From NCBI GenBank assembly GCA_022843265.1, contig JALHNZ010000014.1:1-63708 (forward strand): DNA of 63,708 nucleotides, written 5' to 3'. The notes under the pieces were generated by a model that saw only the letters and a program-made list of their open reading frames with translations, was not told the DNA's origin and searched no databases. Source of the DNA: Gemmatimonadaceae bacterium (GTDB lineage: Bacteria; Gemmatimonadota; Gemmatimonadetes; Gemmatimonadales; Gemmatimonadaceae). Both the position numbers and the translations under genes were made by a program. Below, piece by piece: positions 52,908 through 61,919 of the stretch (within the stretch, counting starts at the first letter, position 1; every line of letters begins with the position of its first letter).

Positions 52908-53277
52908 GGAACGTCGAACGCGTCAGCGCGATGCAATCAAGCAGGTTTTTGAGGACGCGGGTCGTCCCCTTGGTCCGACCGAAGTGCTCGAAGCGGGCCG
53001 CGATCATGTGCGCGGGTTGGGCATCGCGACCGTGTACCGCACGATTGCCTCGCTGATCGAGACAGAGTGGCTCACTCCCGTGGAGTTGCCGGGCGAGCCC
53101 CCGCGCTATGAAGTGGCCGGACAGGCGCATCACCATCACTTCCGGTGTCGACTGTGCGCGCGCGTCTTCGAGATTCATGGGTGCCCGGGTCAGCTGAATG
53201 ACCTGACCCCCCCAGGCTTTTCGCTCGAACGGCATGAGGTGGTGCTCTACGGGCTGTGTGAGGCATGCGCAAAATAG
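52906..53277 (+). CDS. Fur-family metal-responsive regulator (probably Zur-like)
   Basis: 123 residues. The N-terminal winged helix has MERRTRQRDAIKQVFED and GLGIATVYRTIASLIETEW. The C-terminal dimerisation domain has a HHHHF metal site and CRLC and CEAC pairs for structural zinc. Fur, Zur, Mur or PerR cannot be told apart by sequence alone; Zur is favoured by the neighbouring ZIP transporter and bL31B. The ATG at 52906 is chosen because MERRTRQR is the typical start; an ATG at 52870 would add 12 residues. The stop overlaps the SCO1 gene by 13 bases. Confidence 0.9.
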   Translation: MERRTRQRDAIKQVFEDAGRPLGPTEVLEAGRDHVRGLGIATVYRTIASLIETEWLTPVELPGEPPRYEVAGQAHHHHFRCRLCARVFEIHGCPGQLNDLTPPGFSLERHEVVLYGLCEACAK

Positions 53278-53879
53278 CGCGCGCTCTCCGCTCGAACCGG
53301 CTTGGCCTGAACCGCCTGAAGGTGTTGTCGCTAAGTCTCGTCGTGTTCGCGGCGGCGTGCGGCGAACCCACGTTCAAGGGCGTGGCCATCGAGCCGCCGC
53401 GCGAGATCCCCACGTTCACCTTTGTGCAGAGCAACGGCGACACGGTGCGTTTCGCGCCGGAAGCCGGTCGGCCGGCACTGGTGTTCTTTGGATACACACA
53501 CTGCCCCGACGTGTGTCCGGTGACGCTCGCCGATTGGTCGCGGGCCAAAGCCGCGCTTGGTGAGAAAGCCTCGCGCGTACGGTGGATCTTCGTGACCGTT
53601 GATCCGGCGCGCGACACACCGGCCCTGGCCGAGGCCTATGCCCGACAGTTTGATGCGTCGTTCATCGGCGTGTCTGGAGATTCGGCCACCACCGCCGCCA
53701 TTCAGGACGCGTTCACCATCGCGTCGTACGAAACGCCTGGCGCAACGGAGGCGGATTATCTCGTCACGCACGCGTCGCAAAGTTTTCTGGTCGACGACGC
53801 TGGCCGGTTGCGCGCGATGTATTCGTTCAACTCGGGCGTTGAGGCCATCGTTGCTGATCTCGCACAGCTGCTTCGCTGA
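53265..53879 (+). CDS. SCO1/SenC-type copper chaperone lipoprotein
   Basis: Thioredoxin-fold protein that delivers copper to, or reduces, the CuA site of cytochrome c oxidase. A lipoprotein signal ends VVFAAAC. The copper site is C80 and C84 in FFGYTHCPDVCPVT with a His in LVTHASQSFLV. GAGG lies 5 bases before the ATG, which overlaps the end of the Fur-family gene. The next gene encodes a cupredoxin, so the pair appears to handle copper outside the cytoplasm. Confidence 0.93.
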   Translation: MRKIARALRSNRLGLNRLKVLSLSLVVFAAACGEPTFKGVAIEPPREIPTFTFVQSNGDTVRFAPEAGRPALVFFGYTHCPDVCPVTLADWSRAKAALGEKASRVRWIFVTVDPARDTPALAEAYARQFDASFIGVSGDSATTAAIQDAFTIASYETPGATEADYLVTHASQSFLVDDAGRLRAMYSFNSGVEAIVADLAQLLR

Positions 53880-53894
53880 ACGCGCGACTATCAG

Positions 53895-54245
53895 ATGAGT
53901 ATCTCTCGCGCATTGCAGTTGGGACTCGTGCTCCTGTTGACCGTGGTGGGCGCACTGGCCACGTGGCCTCGACCCGCTGTTGACATTCGCATTCCACCGG
54001 GCGGCGTCGCCGAAGTGCATCATCGCTTTGGCCGGGTGACGGCGATGCCGGAAACGATTGTGGTGGCGGCCGGAGGTCGTCCGCGCATTCGCATTACCAA
54101 CAGTGACACCATCGCGCACCGACTCGGCATGTTTTCGGCGCCGGCGAGCGATCGTGTCGAATACACGTTGCCGCAACCGGGCACGTACACCGGGGCATGC
54201 AGTGCCCATCCTTCGAGCGAAACACTCACGTTTGTGGTGCGCTGA
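53895..54245 (+). CDS. Small cupredoxin-fold protein
   Basis: 116 residues with a hydrophobic N-terminal signal (ALQLGLVLLLTVVGALATW). The cupredoxin beta-sandwich has TIAHRLGMFSA (His) and TGACSAHPSS (Cys and His). The usual axial Met after the second His is not seen, so the copper centre may differ from plastocyanin. It starts 15 bases after the SCO1 stop and is likely co-transcribed. It may carry electrons or store copper. Confidence 0.85.
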   Translation: MSISRALQLGLVLLLTVVGALATWPRPAVDIRIPPGGVAEVHHRFGRVTAMPETIVVAAGGRPRIRITNSDTIAHRLGMFSAPASDRVEYTLPQPGTYTGACSAHPSSETLTFVVR

Positions 54246-54322
54246 AGGCGCGCGTTCCCGCGCGACAGGTCACCGGCTGCGTCGTGTGTGTCATGACTGC
54301 CGCTGCCTTTGCATCACATCGA

Positions 54323-54344
54323 GGCATTAGTTTGCAATAATGCC
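54323..54344. promoter_or_regulatory. Palindrome overlapping the bioF start codon, candidate biotin operator
   Basis: GGCATTA-N8-TAATGCC, a perfect 7-bp inverted repeat over 22 bases; the ATG of bioF (54340) lies inside the right half. It heads the only biotin operon in the window. There is no clear ribosome-binding site in front of bioF. It does not resemble the BirA or BioR consensus known to me. Confidence 0.55.
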
Positions 54345-55551
54345 CGATGACACATCGCTGATTTCGCCGAGTCTGGAAGAGGTTCTTGGTGACGAGCTCA
54401 CACAGCTCGCCGAGGCCGGCCTGCGTCGCACGCTCAAGTCCGTGCGGCAGCGCCGCGCCGGTACCGTACTGATTGACGGCGAACGCATAGCGGATTTTGC
54501 GTCGAACGATTATCTCGGGCTTGCCGCAGACCCTCGACTCGCGCGAGCGGCCGCCGCCGTGCTGGAATCCGAAGGCACTGGCGCTGGTGCCGCACGACTG
54601 ATCTCCGGCAACCACCCAATCCACGAAGCGCTCGAAAAGGAGCTGGCGGCGTTCAAACACTGTGCGCGCGCGCTGATGTTCGGCAGCGGCTACATGGTGA
54701 ATGTTGGTGTGATTCCAGCGCTCGTGGGTGAACAGGATGTGGTATACAGCGACGCCCTTAATCATGCTTCGCTGATTGATGGGTGCAGGTTGTCGAAGGC
54801 CACGTTGCGTGTGTTCGCGCACGCCGACCTTGGCGCGCTCGAAGCACAACTGCAAGCCGACGCCGGACAGTTTCGCCGATCGCTCATCGTGGTCGAAGGT
54901 GTGTTCTCCATGGACGGCGATATGTTTCCGCTCGCTGGTCTCGTTCCGCTCGCAAAACGATATGGGGCGTGGACGTACGTGGATGATGCGCACGGAACGG
55001 GTGTGATGGGCGAGCGTGGACGCGGCGCGATTGAACATCACGATGTGCTCGGTAAAGTCGACGTTGTGGTCGGCACGCTCGGCAAAGCGCTCGGTACGAT
55101 GGGCGCGTACGTGGCCGGCTCTGCGCGTCTGATTGAGTTCTTGCTGAACCGCGCGCGCTCGTTTGTGTTTACCACGGGCACACCGCCCGCGATGGCCGCC
55201 GCCACACTTGAGGCGATGCGAATTGCGGATACGGAGTCGTGGCGTCGCACCACGGTGCGCGAACGGGCCGCGCGCTTACGACTGCGACTGCAGCAAGGTG
55301 GGCTGAACATTCCCGGCCAGCCGGATGGCCACATTATTCCCGTGCACATCGGGGATCCGGTGCGCACGATGCAAATTGCGGGAGATATGCGGCGGCGCGG
55401 ATTCTTACTCGGTGGTGTGCGTCCGCCTACAGTTCCGGCAGGCACGTCGCGGCTTCGCATCTCGGTGAGCGCAATGCATCCGCGCGAGCTGGTCGACGCG
55501 CTCGCGGCGAATCTGCTTGATGCGCTGTCGCAGGGAGGAAAGCGCACGTGA
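54340..55551 (+). CDS. bioF: 8-Amino-7-oxononanoate synthase
   Basis: First biotin-ring enzyme: pimeloyl-ACP (or -CoA) + alanine to 8-amino-7-oxononanoate, PLP-dependent. 403 residues. FASNDYLGLA, SGYMVNVGV, VDDAHGTGVMGERGRG and TLGKALGTMGAY, with PLP lysine K249, are all present. The ATG at 54340 lacks a ribosome-binding site and sits in a palindrome; no better start is seen. The stop overlaps bioA by 4 bases. The upstream genes bioC/bioH are not in the window. Confidence 0.95.
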   Translation: MPDDTSLISPSLEEVLGDELTQLAEAGLRRTLKSVRQRRAGTVLIDGERIADFASNDYLGLAADPRLARAAAAVLESEGTGAGAARLISGNHPIHEALEKELAAFKHCARALMFGSGYMVNVGVIPALVGEQDVVYSDALNHASLIDGCRLSKATLRVFAHADLGALEAQLQADAGQFRRSLIVVEGVFSMDGDMFPLAGLVPLAKRYGAWTYVDDAHGTGVMGERGRGAIEHHDVLGKVDVVVGTLGKALGTMGAYVAGSARLIEFLLNRARSFVFTTGTPPAMAAATLEAMRIADTESWRRTTVRERAARLRLRLQQGGLNIPGQPDGHIIPVHIGDPVRTMQIAGDMRRRGFLLGGVRPPTVPAGTSRLRISVSAMHPRELVDALAANLLDALSQGGKRT

Positions 55552-57008
55552 TCCACGACGATGACGAGTACAACATTTCTGATGAATCGTTTGACGGCCC
55601 GGCCGAAGAACCGTTTGGCGAGTCGTACGACGACGAGGAAGCCTGGCAGGACGACGATGTCATTTCAGAGAATCCGCTTGGCGTAGCCGTTGGTGCGCGC
55701 GAGTATTCAGCGGAGGAGCAGCAGTTGCTCGTGCTCGATCAGGCGCATCTGTGGCACCCCTACACGCAACATCAGGGCATGGCACTGCCGCTGCCGATCA
55801 CGCGCAGCCAGGGCGCCTGGTTGTACGAATCAAACGGCCGCCCCGTGCTCGATGCAATTTCGTCGTGGTGGGTGACAACGCACGGACATTGCAACCCACA
55901 CATTGCGAATGCGATTGCCAAACAGGCGCGCACGCTGGATCATGTCATGTTCGCCGGCTTTACGCATGAGCCAGCGGTGGAACTCGGCGCCGCGTTGATC
56001 GCACGCATGCCGCGTGGCCTGGCGCGCGTGTTCTTTTCCGACAACGGCTCAACAGCCGTTGAAGTCGCGATCAAGATGTCGTTGCAAGCGTTTGCGAACA
56101 ACGGGACGCCGAGAAAGCTCGTGGCCGCGCTTGAACACGCGTATCACGGCGATACGTTTGGCGCGATGGCGGCCAGTGGGCGCGGAATATTTACCACGCC
56201 CTTCGATCCGCTGCTCTTTGAAGTCGCGCGACTGCCTGATCCCTCAGAAGGCGATACGCTGCGTGCGCTTGATCAGTTGATCGATGCACGCGGCAGTGAG
56301 TTGGCCGCGGTGATTGTGGAACCGTTGCTGCTCGGAGCCGGCGGTATGCGCGTGTGGGACGAACGCGTGCTGCAAGGCATTCGTGAGCGCACGCGTGCGG
56401 CAGGCGTGCATCTGATCGCGGACGAAGTGCTGACTGGTTTTGGCCGCACGGGACCAATGTGGGCCTGCGAACGGGCCGATGTGTCGCCCGACATCATGTG
56501 TTTGTCCAAGGGGCTCACCGGCGGTTTTCTTCCGCTCGGCGCCACGATTGCCACCGAACGCATCTTTGATGCGTTTCTCGGCGATCGCACCCGCACATTT
56601 TTCCACGGTCATTCGTACACGGCCAATCCCATTGCCTGTGCCGCCGCGCGGGCCGCGCTCGAGCTGCACACCGAAGACTCCGAAGACGCTCGGATTGCGA
56701 TTGAAGTGGCACAGGCCACACATCTGGCGTCGCTCACGGGACATCCGTTGGTGCGTGCCACGCGTCAGATCGGGACAGTGGCCGCGGTGGAGCTGGGTGG
56801 CACGGCCGGATACCTCAGCGAGATTGGACGGGAACTGAGCGCGTTTGCGATCGAATCCGGCGTGCTGCTGCGGCCGTTGGGTAACGTGGCGTATGTATTG
56901 CCGCCGTACTGCATAAGCAGCGACGAGCTGTCGCGCGTATACGAAGTGCTGACACGGTTCCTCGATGGAGAACGGGCTGCTCACGCGGGGGGTGGAGATG
57001 TCGACTGA
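55548..57008 (+). CDS. bioA: Adenosylmethionine-8-amino-7-oxononanoate aminotransferase
   Basis: Second biotin step: transfers an amino group, usually from S-adenosylmethionine, to form 7,8-diaminononanoate. The PLP fold I aminotransferase core has WHPYTQHQGM, SSWWVTTHGHCNPH, FFSDNGSTAVEVAIKM, AYHGDTFGAM, ADEVLTGFGRTG, the PLP lysine K321 in LSKGLTGG, and FFHGHSYTANPIACA. 486 residues, longer than usual because of a 58-residue acidic N-terminal extension. The GTG start overlaps bioF (GTGA). No internal start offers a better match. Confidence 0.95.
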   Translation: MIHDDDEYNISDESFDGPAEEPFGESYDDEEAWQDDDVISENPLGVAVGAREYSAEEQQLLVLDQAHLWHPYTQHQGMALPLPITRSQGAWLYESNGRPVLDAISSWWVTTHGHCNPHIANAIAKQARTLDHVMFAGFTHEPAVELGAALIARMPRGLARVFFSDNGSTAVEVAIKMSLQAFANNGTPRKLVAALEHAYHGDTFGAMAASGRGIFTTPFDPLLFEVARLPDPSEGDTLRALDQLIDARGSELAAVIVEPLLLGAGGMRVWDERVLQGIRERTRAAGVHLIADEVLTGFGRTGPMWACERADVSPDIMCLSKGLTGGFLPLGATIATERIFDAFLGDRTRTFFHGHSYTANPIACAAARAALELHTEDSEDARIAIEVAQATHLASLTGHPLVRATRQIGTVAAVELGGTAGYLSEIGRELSAFAIESGVLLRPLGNVAYVLPPYCISSDELSRVYEVLTRFLDGERAAHAGGGDVD

Positions 57009-57792
57009 AGCACCGATCCGGCTTGGCGTTACCGGTACCGACACCGAAATCGGGAAGACCGTAGTATCGTGCGCGATGCTGGCCATGGCACGTTCGCGAG
57101 GCCTTCGTATTGCCGCCATGAAGCCGCTTGAGACCGGCGTGTTTGCGCGCACACGCGTCGACAGTCCGTCCATGCGGTCCGACGCAGAGCGACTGCGCGA
57201 CGCAGCGGGTGTCACAGACCCGCTCGAACTCATTCGACCCATTGGTCTTGTTGAGCCGTTGGCTCCCATGGTCGCGGCGCGACGTGCCGGGATGACGCTG
57301 GATCTGGAGCATCTTGATCGGGCGTATCACACTCTGGCCGACAATCGCGACATGATTCTGGTGGAAGGCGCCGGCGGTTTGCTGGTACCGATCACGCGTA
57401 CATTCTCATACGCCGATCTGTTCGCACGGTGGCGCTGTGAACTCGTGATTGTGGCGGGGAACAGACTCGGCGTCATCAATCACACGTTGCTCACGGTGCG
57501 CGCCGCAGCGTCTGCTGGTCTTCGTGTGCGCGCGGTTGTGCTCACCTCGCTCACCGGACGCGATGCATCGGTCGCTGAGGCAACCAATTTTGATGCGCTC
57601 ACGGACTTGCTCCCGCACGTGCGATGCCTTCGTTTTCCATGGGTTGATCGCTGGGAAGATGCAGACGCGTTGTGCGCTGCGGCGGAAGGTACGGGGCTCG
57701 CGCAGTTGCTCGTACCGCCTGGCGCCACACCGGACCACGCACTTCCCGGCATTTCGTCACTGGCGGCACCACAGTCGCCGCTCTCCGCTTGA
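56998..57792 (+). CDS. bioD: Dethiobiotin synthetase
   Basis: ATP-dependent carboxylation of 7,8-diaminononanoate to dethiobiotin. The P-loop GTDTEIGKT is at residue 12, with KPLETG and [11 protein letters not shown] following. 264 residues from the ATG at 56998, which overlaps the bioA stop and has GGGGGTGG a few bases upstream. An ATG at 56965 would add 11 residues inside bioA. Length and motifs are normal. Confidence 0.95.
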   Translation: MSTEAPIRLGVTGTDTEIGKTVVSCAMLAMARSRGLRIAAMKPLETGVFARTRVDSPSMRSDAERLRDAAGVTDPLELIRPIGLVEPLAPMVAARRAGMTLDLEHLDRAYHTLADNRDMILVEGAGGLLVPITRTFSYADLFARWRCELVIVAGNRLGVINHTLLTVRAAASAGLRVRAVVLTSLTGRDASVAEATNFDALTDLLPHVRCLRFPWVDRWEDADALCAAAEGTGLAQLLVPPGATPDHALPGISSLAAPQSPLSA

Positions 57793-57815
57793 ACACACGT
57801 TTTTCCGAGACCTGC

Positions 57816-58901
57816 ATGTCGATTTCGCACGAGTCGTCGTACGCTGCTCCGAACTGGCAGGACATGGCGGACATTTCGCTGTCGGGTGGAGAGCTCACGC
57901 GCGAGCAGGCGCACGCCGTACTGAGTGCGCCCGATGATCAACTGCTCGATCAACTCGCGGCGGCGTATCGCGTACGCAAGCAGTATTGGGGCAATCGCGT
58001 GCGACTGCACTTCCTGCTCAATGCACAGAGCGGACTCTGTCCAGAAGACTGCGGCTATTGCTCGCAGTCTTCGATTTCGGCAGCCGAGATCGAGAAGTAC
58101 CCCATGTTGGCGCAGGATCGCATCATGGAAGCCGCCGACCGTGCGGCGCAGCTCAAGGCGGGCACGCTGTGCATGGTGATTTCGGGCCGTGCACCGGGCG
58201 AGCGTGTGTTTGGTAAAGTGCTCGAAGCGGTGCGGGCGGTTCGCGACAAACACGATCTCAAGATCTGTGCGTGCCTGGGGCTGCTCAATGCCGAACAGGT
58301 GGGTCGCCTGAAAGACGCGGGCGTTGAAACGATCAATCACAACCTCAATGCATCGGCGCGCTTTACCAGTGAAATCGTGAGCACGCACACGTATGATGAT
58401 CGTGTGGCCACGGTGGAAGCCGTGAAGGCCGCGGGCGTGAAAACGTGCTCCGGTGGCATTCTCGGAATGGGCGAAACCGACGACGACGTGATTGACCTTG
58501 CGCTTTCACTGCGTGCCATCGATGTAAAGTCGGTGCCGGTGAACTTTCTGATTCCGGTTGAAGGCACGCCGCTCGCTGGCGTACGTCAGCTTGATCCGCG
58601 GCGTTGTCTGCGAATTCTTGTGCTGTATCGCTTGTTGCTGCCGTCGCAGGAGATTCGCATCTCTGGTGGACGCGAAGTGCATTTGCGCAGCTTGCAACCG
58701 CTCGGTTTGTATCCGGCCAATTCGATCTTCATTGGTGACTATCTCACCACGCAGGGCCAAACGGCGCGCGATGATCTGCGCATGATTGAAGACGCAGGCT
58801 TTGTGCTTGAAACACCGGACGGCGCCGAATACACGGGTGATGCATTCGCTGGCGTGCCAGACGAATATCCGCGCGCGAAGTTGCCGCTCGTCGAGGTGTA
58901 A
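57816..58901 (+). CDS. bioB: Biotin synthase
   Basis: Radical-SAM enzyme that inserts sulfur into dethiobiotin. The cluster motif CxxxCxxC is at C75, C79, C82 ([10 protein letters not shown]). The auxiliary 2Fe-2S site uses later cysteines (CMVISG, CACLG) and the family Arg in LRISGGRE-like [14 protein letters not shown]. 361 residues. The ATG at 57816 is chosen; the frame stays open to 57672 but that part overlaps bioD. It ends 3 bases before the convergent regulator gene, so no terminator separates them. Confidence 0.95.
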   Translation: MSISHESSYAAPNWQDMADISLSGGELTREQAHAVLSAPDDQLLDQLAAAYRVRKQYWGNRVRLHFLLNAQSGLCPEDCGYCSQSSISAAEIEKYPMLAQDRIMEAADRAAQLKAGTLCMVISGRAPGERVFGKVLEAVRAVRDKHDLKICACLGLLNAEQVGRLKDAGVETINHNLNASARFTSEIVSTHTYDDRVATVEAVKAAGVKTCSGGILGMGETDDDVIDLALSLRAIDVKSVPVNFLIPVEGTPLAGVRQLDPRRCLRILVLYRLLLPSQEIRISGGREVHLRSLQPLGLYPANSIFIGDYLTTQGQTARDDLRMIEDAGFVLETPDGAEYTGDAFAGVPDEYPRAKLPLVEV

Positions 58902-58904
58902 CGC

Positions 58905-61900
58905 TTAACGCCGCGCCGAGCGGCCGACTCCCGCTCGGATCGCGGCGGCTGCCGCCGGGTCCGATTCACCGAGCTCGCGCAGGAACGTTGTGCGCGGCTC
59001 GTAGCGGCCCATCGCATCGAGGTTTGAACCGAGCGCGTCGCGCCGCACCTGTTCAGCGCCGTTACGATCCCCCAGTTTGTCGAGCACGCGCGCCAGCTCG
59101 GCGTTGGTGCGCGTCCAACCGTGCGCACCCCATCGCGCTTTGAGAAACAAGTCGCGGGCTTCGGAGAGGCGATTGCCCTGCACGGCAACAAGCCCGCGAA
59201 TGTGATACGGTAAATGCGTATCGCGTGTGTAGTACGAACGGCGGCTGAAAAATTCCACGGAATCAGCCAGCTGCTTGAGTTTCACGGTGTCGCCTGACGG
59301 CGCGATTGCATCGGCCATATTTGCCGTGATCCATGAACTCATGCGCGACCATTCGCCGATGGGCTCGCGCGGCAACGTGGCCAACAACTCGCGATACGGT
59401 TTTTCGGCCTCGGCATACAAGCCAAGCCGGCTCAGACTGTTGCCGCGCATCATGTTGGCCACGTATCGGTCCGCACCTTCCTTCTCCCATCGATCGAGTG
59501 CGGCGTTGGCGCGCGACCAGTCACCAAGCTCGCGCCAGTAGAGAGCGCGGACATCGTGACCAACAACTCGCGCCAGACGATCCGGATCGCGTTCAAGCGT
59601 GAGCAGAACAGAGTCCGCGAGTTCGAACCGCCGTAACAACAGCTGAATTCGGGCGTAGCCGGCGCGAAGGTTTGCATCAGGCTGACCAATCAGCGAGAGC
59701 AACCGGCGCCACGCGCGATCCGCTTGGGCGGAATCACGCAGAATGGCTGCCGATTCCAGGAGTCCGATCCAGGCGCCCGGAAGTTCTGGCTGCAAATCGG
59801 AAAGCTTTCGTGACGCATCGAGTGCACCTTGGAGATCGCCGCTCAGCGTGCGCCACATGCGCAAGCCACCGTATGCCGCACACGCCGCGCAGGGGCCTCG
59901 CCCGACCGTTGTCGCGAGCGAGTCGAGGGACAGCTGCACCACGGTCACAGACTCGGCTTTCGCGAAATCGCCGAGATGTCCGTACAATCCTGCGAGATGA
60001 CTGTAGGCACGCGGATCGCGCGGATGTCTGGCGACGAGTTCCTGCAGCAACGCGAGAGTGCGCCGAGTATCACCCTGCCCTCGCGCCTGATCCGACTCCC
60101 GGATCAATCGCACCCAGGCGCTCGCGCGATACGCATTCTTGTCGATCTGTTTGCTGAGCCGTGCGGCGATTTCAGTCTCTCCGCGCGATCCGGCGATGCT
60201 CAGTCGCTCAACCAGCGCGCTGACAAATCCCGAGTCAATCGCAATCGCGGCGTCCAGCTCGGTAGCCGCACCCTCAATGCTCAAGCCGTCCATCAGTCGC
60301 AGTGCACGCATGTATCGCTCGAACGCTTCGGCACTCGGCGTTTCGAGATCTGCGACACGCGGACCCGGCACACTGCCACCCGTGACGTCGGCAATGCGCG
60401 CAGCGGCCGCCGATGCGAGCGTCACCAGGTCGCGGCCTTGCGCGGCGAGGACTTCAACCGTGTTGCCCGTCTTGGCATTCGTCACGGTGAGATCGAGCAG
60501 GAGCAGCGTATCACCGTGCACGAGTCCACCACGCACCAGCAGATCCGCTTGCACAGAGCGCGCCACAACCAATGCGGCGTCGGCGTCGAGTCGGTTGGGG
60601 TCGAGCTCGGCGCGCAGTGTTGCGTCGCGCACACGTGCGGGAGTCACCACATCAAGTGACGAGCTGCGGGCGAGCGATGCGGTGATCAACTGTGCGAGGC
60701 CGTCGGTAATCCACAACTCGGCGGAATCGCCGCGCACGAGGCGGATGTCGGTGAACGCAATAAGCGGTTTGGTGCCGACGCTCTGTTTGTCCACGTCACT
60801 CGAGGAGACGGATACGCTGATGTACTCCTTCTGCACCGCGACGAAGAGCGCGATTGCGACTGTGCTGAGGCCGGCAATCAACGCAGTGCGCGAACGCCAC
60901 CAAGGCGCTGCGCGCGGCGACTCCGCACGAGGTGACGCCGCACGAGGTGACGCCGTGCGAGGTGACGCCGTGCGAGGTGACGCCGCGCGAGGTGACTCGG
61001 CGCGAGGTGACGCCGCACTCGGCGTTTCCGCAGGAGCGACCGCGTGCAGCGACTCCTCAAGCGAGGCGGCCGCGCGCGCATGGTCGGCCTCCGAAGGAGG
61101 TTGCACTACACGCTGCGGCCCGGTCTTGAGCAAGGCCGCAAACTCTGTGGTCGTACCAACGCGTGCGTCCGACTCACGTACCCGATCCGCCAACTCGCTC
61201 GCAAAATCAGCCAGCGCCTGATCGGGGCGCATCCCGAAGTCATCGGCGAGTCGAGCGCGGTATCGGTCGAAGCTCCGCAGCGCCGCCAGCGCGGCTTCGC
61301 GATCGCCCGGGGCGGCCATGGCTCGGAGCTGGAAGTGCATGGCGCCCGACGAGGCCGGGTCCCGCACCTGCCAGCGCGTGGCGATCTCCGCGCACTCGTC
61401 CCATTCGCACGCTTCGGCGAGCTCAGCGCACCGTTGTTCACACGCTATAGCAAAACGCCGATCGAACTGTGAGCGGACACCATCTAGCCACTGCTCGAAC
61501 GGGGCCGATGAACTGCGGGCCAGGCCGTCGAGAAATGGTCCTTCATAAAGGGCGATGGCGGCCTGGGCATCGTTTCGCTGCACCGCCGCCACGAACTCGA
61601 GCGCGTCCACATCGAGCAGTCCCTCATCCGTTGCCAGTGCTGCGGATGTTGGCGTGGTGATGATCGCCTCGCGCCCCAGCACTCGCCGGAGGTGAGACAG
61701 CGCATCACTCAGTGAGTGCCGCGCCTTGGCCTCGTCCTGGTCGCCCCAGAAGTACTCCAGCAGCGTATCGCGAGCGATTGGCCGGCGATGGACCGCGAGC
61801 ACAGCCAGCAGCGCGAGTTTGCGTCGACGGGTGCTCAACGACGGGTCCGCCGCCTCGCCCGACTCACGGACGAGGTCCAGATGGCCCAGCGTGATGAGTC

Positions 61901-61919
61901 TCAACCCGTTGCGGGACAT
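58905..61919 (-). CDS. Transmembrane SARP/BTAD-type regulator with TPR domain
   Basis: About 1004 residues. The N-terminal winged-helix DNA-binding domain (STRRRKLALLAVLAVHRRPI; FWGDQDEAKARHSLSDALSHLRRVLG) is followed by a bacterial transcriptional activator domain to about residue 240. Next are seven 5-residue ASPRA-type repeats (about 303-337), one membrane helix (TALIAGLSTVAIALFVAV, about 345), a beta-rich region resembling TolB/FlgO N-terminal domains, and a long TPR-like helical tail. It is a membrane-tethered one-component regulator, comparable in layout to CadC/ToxR. Start ATG 61919 (MSRNGLRLITLG); upstream residues look non-coding. Target genes are unknown. Confidence 0.88.
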   Translation of the reverse strand: MSRNGLRLITLGHLDLVRESGEAADPSLSTRRRKLALLAVLAVHRRPIARDTLLEYFWGDQDEAKARHSLSDALSHLRRVLGREAIITTPTSAALATDEGLLDVDALEFVAAVQRNDAQAAIALYEGPFLDGLARSSSAPFEQWLDGVRSQFDRRFAIACEQRCAELAEACEWDECAEIATRWQVRDPASSGAMHFQLRAMAAPGDREAALAALRSFDRYRARLADDFGMRPDQALADFASELADRVRESDARVGTTTEFAALLKTGPQRVVQPPSEADHARAAASLEESLHAVAPAETPSAASPRAESPRAASPRTASPRTASPRAASPRAESPRAAPWWRSRTALIAGLSTVAIALFVAVQKEYISVSVSSSDVDKQSVGTKPLIAFTDIRLVRGDSAELWITDGLAQLITASLARSSSLDVVTPARVRDATLRAELDPNRLDADAALVVARSVQADLLVRGGLVHGDTLLLLDLTVTNAKTGNTVEVLAAQGRDLVTLASAAAARIADVTGGSVPGPRVADLETPSAEAFERYMRALRLMDGLSIEGAATELDAAIAIDSGFVSALVERLSIAGSRGETEIAARLSKQIDKNAYRASAWVRLIRESDQARGQGDTRRTLALLQELVARHPRDPRAYSHLAGLYGHLGDFAKAESVTVVQLSLDSLATTVGRGPCAACAAYGGLRMWRTLSGDLQGALDASRKLSDLQPELPGAWIGLLESAAILRDSAQADRAWRRLLSLIGQPDANLRAGYARIQLLLRRFELADSVLLTLERDPDRLARVVGHDVRALYWRELGDWSRANAALDRWEKEGADRYVANMMRGNSLSRLGLYAEAEKPYRELLATLPREPIGEWSRMSSWITANMADAIAPSGDTVKLKQLADSVEFFSRRSYYTRDTHLPYHIRGLVAVQGNRLSEARDLFLKARWGAHGWTRTNAELARVLDKLGDRNGAEQVRRDALGSNLDAMGRYEPRTTFLRELGESDPAAAAAIRAGVGRSARR
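60909..61013 (-). repeat. 15-bp in-frame tandem repeat, 7 units
   Basis: Seven 15-bp units of the form GAGGTGACGCCGCGC (plus-strand reading) encode ASPR[AT]/ESPRA in the SARP regulator, just before its membrane helix. The units differ by 1-3 bases. The repeat is likely to vary in copy number between strains and would lengthen or shorten a flexible linker. Confidence 0.85.

Noticed and set aside
57672-57815. N-terminal extension of bioB
   Set aside because: It overlaps bioD and is Arg/Gly/Thr-rich with no family similarity; BioB starts at 57816.
60139-61221. Open frame antisense to the SARP regulator (360 residues)
   Set aside because: Ser/Arg-rich reverse reading of a GC-rich gene; includes the reverse of the 15-bp repeat; no domain.
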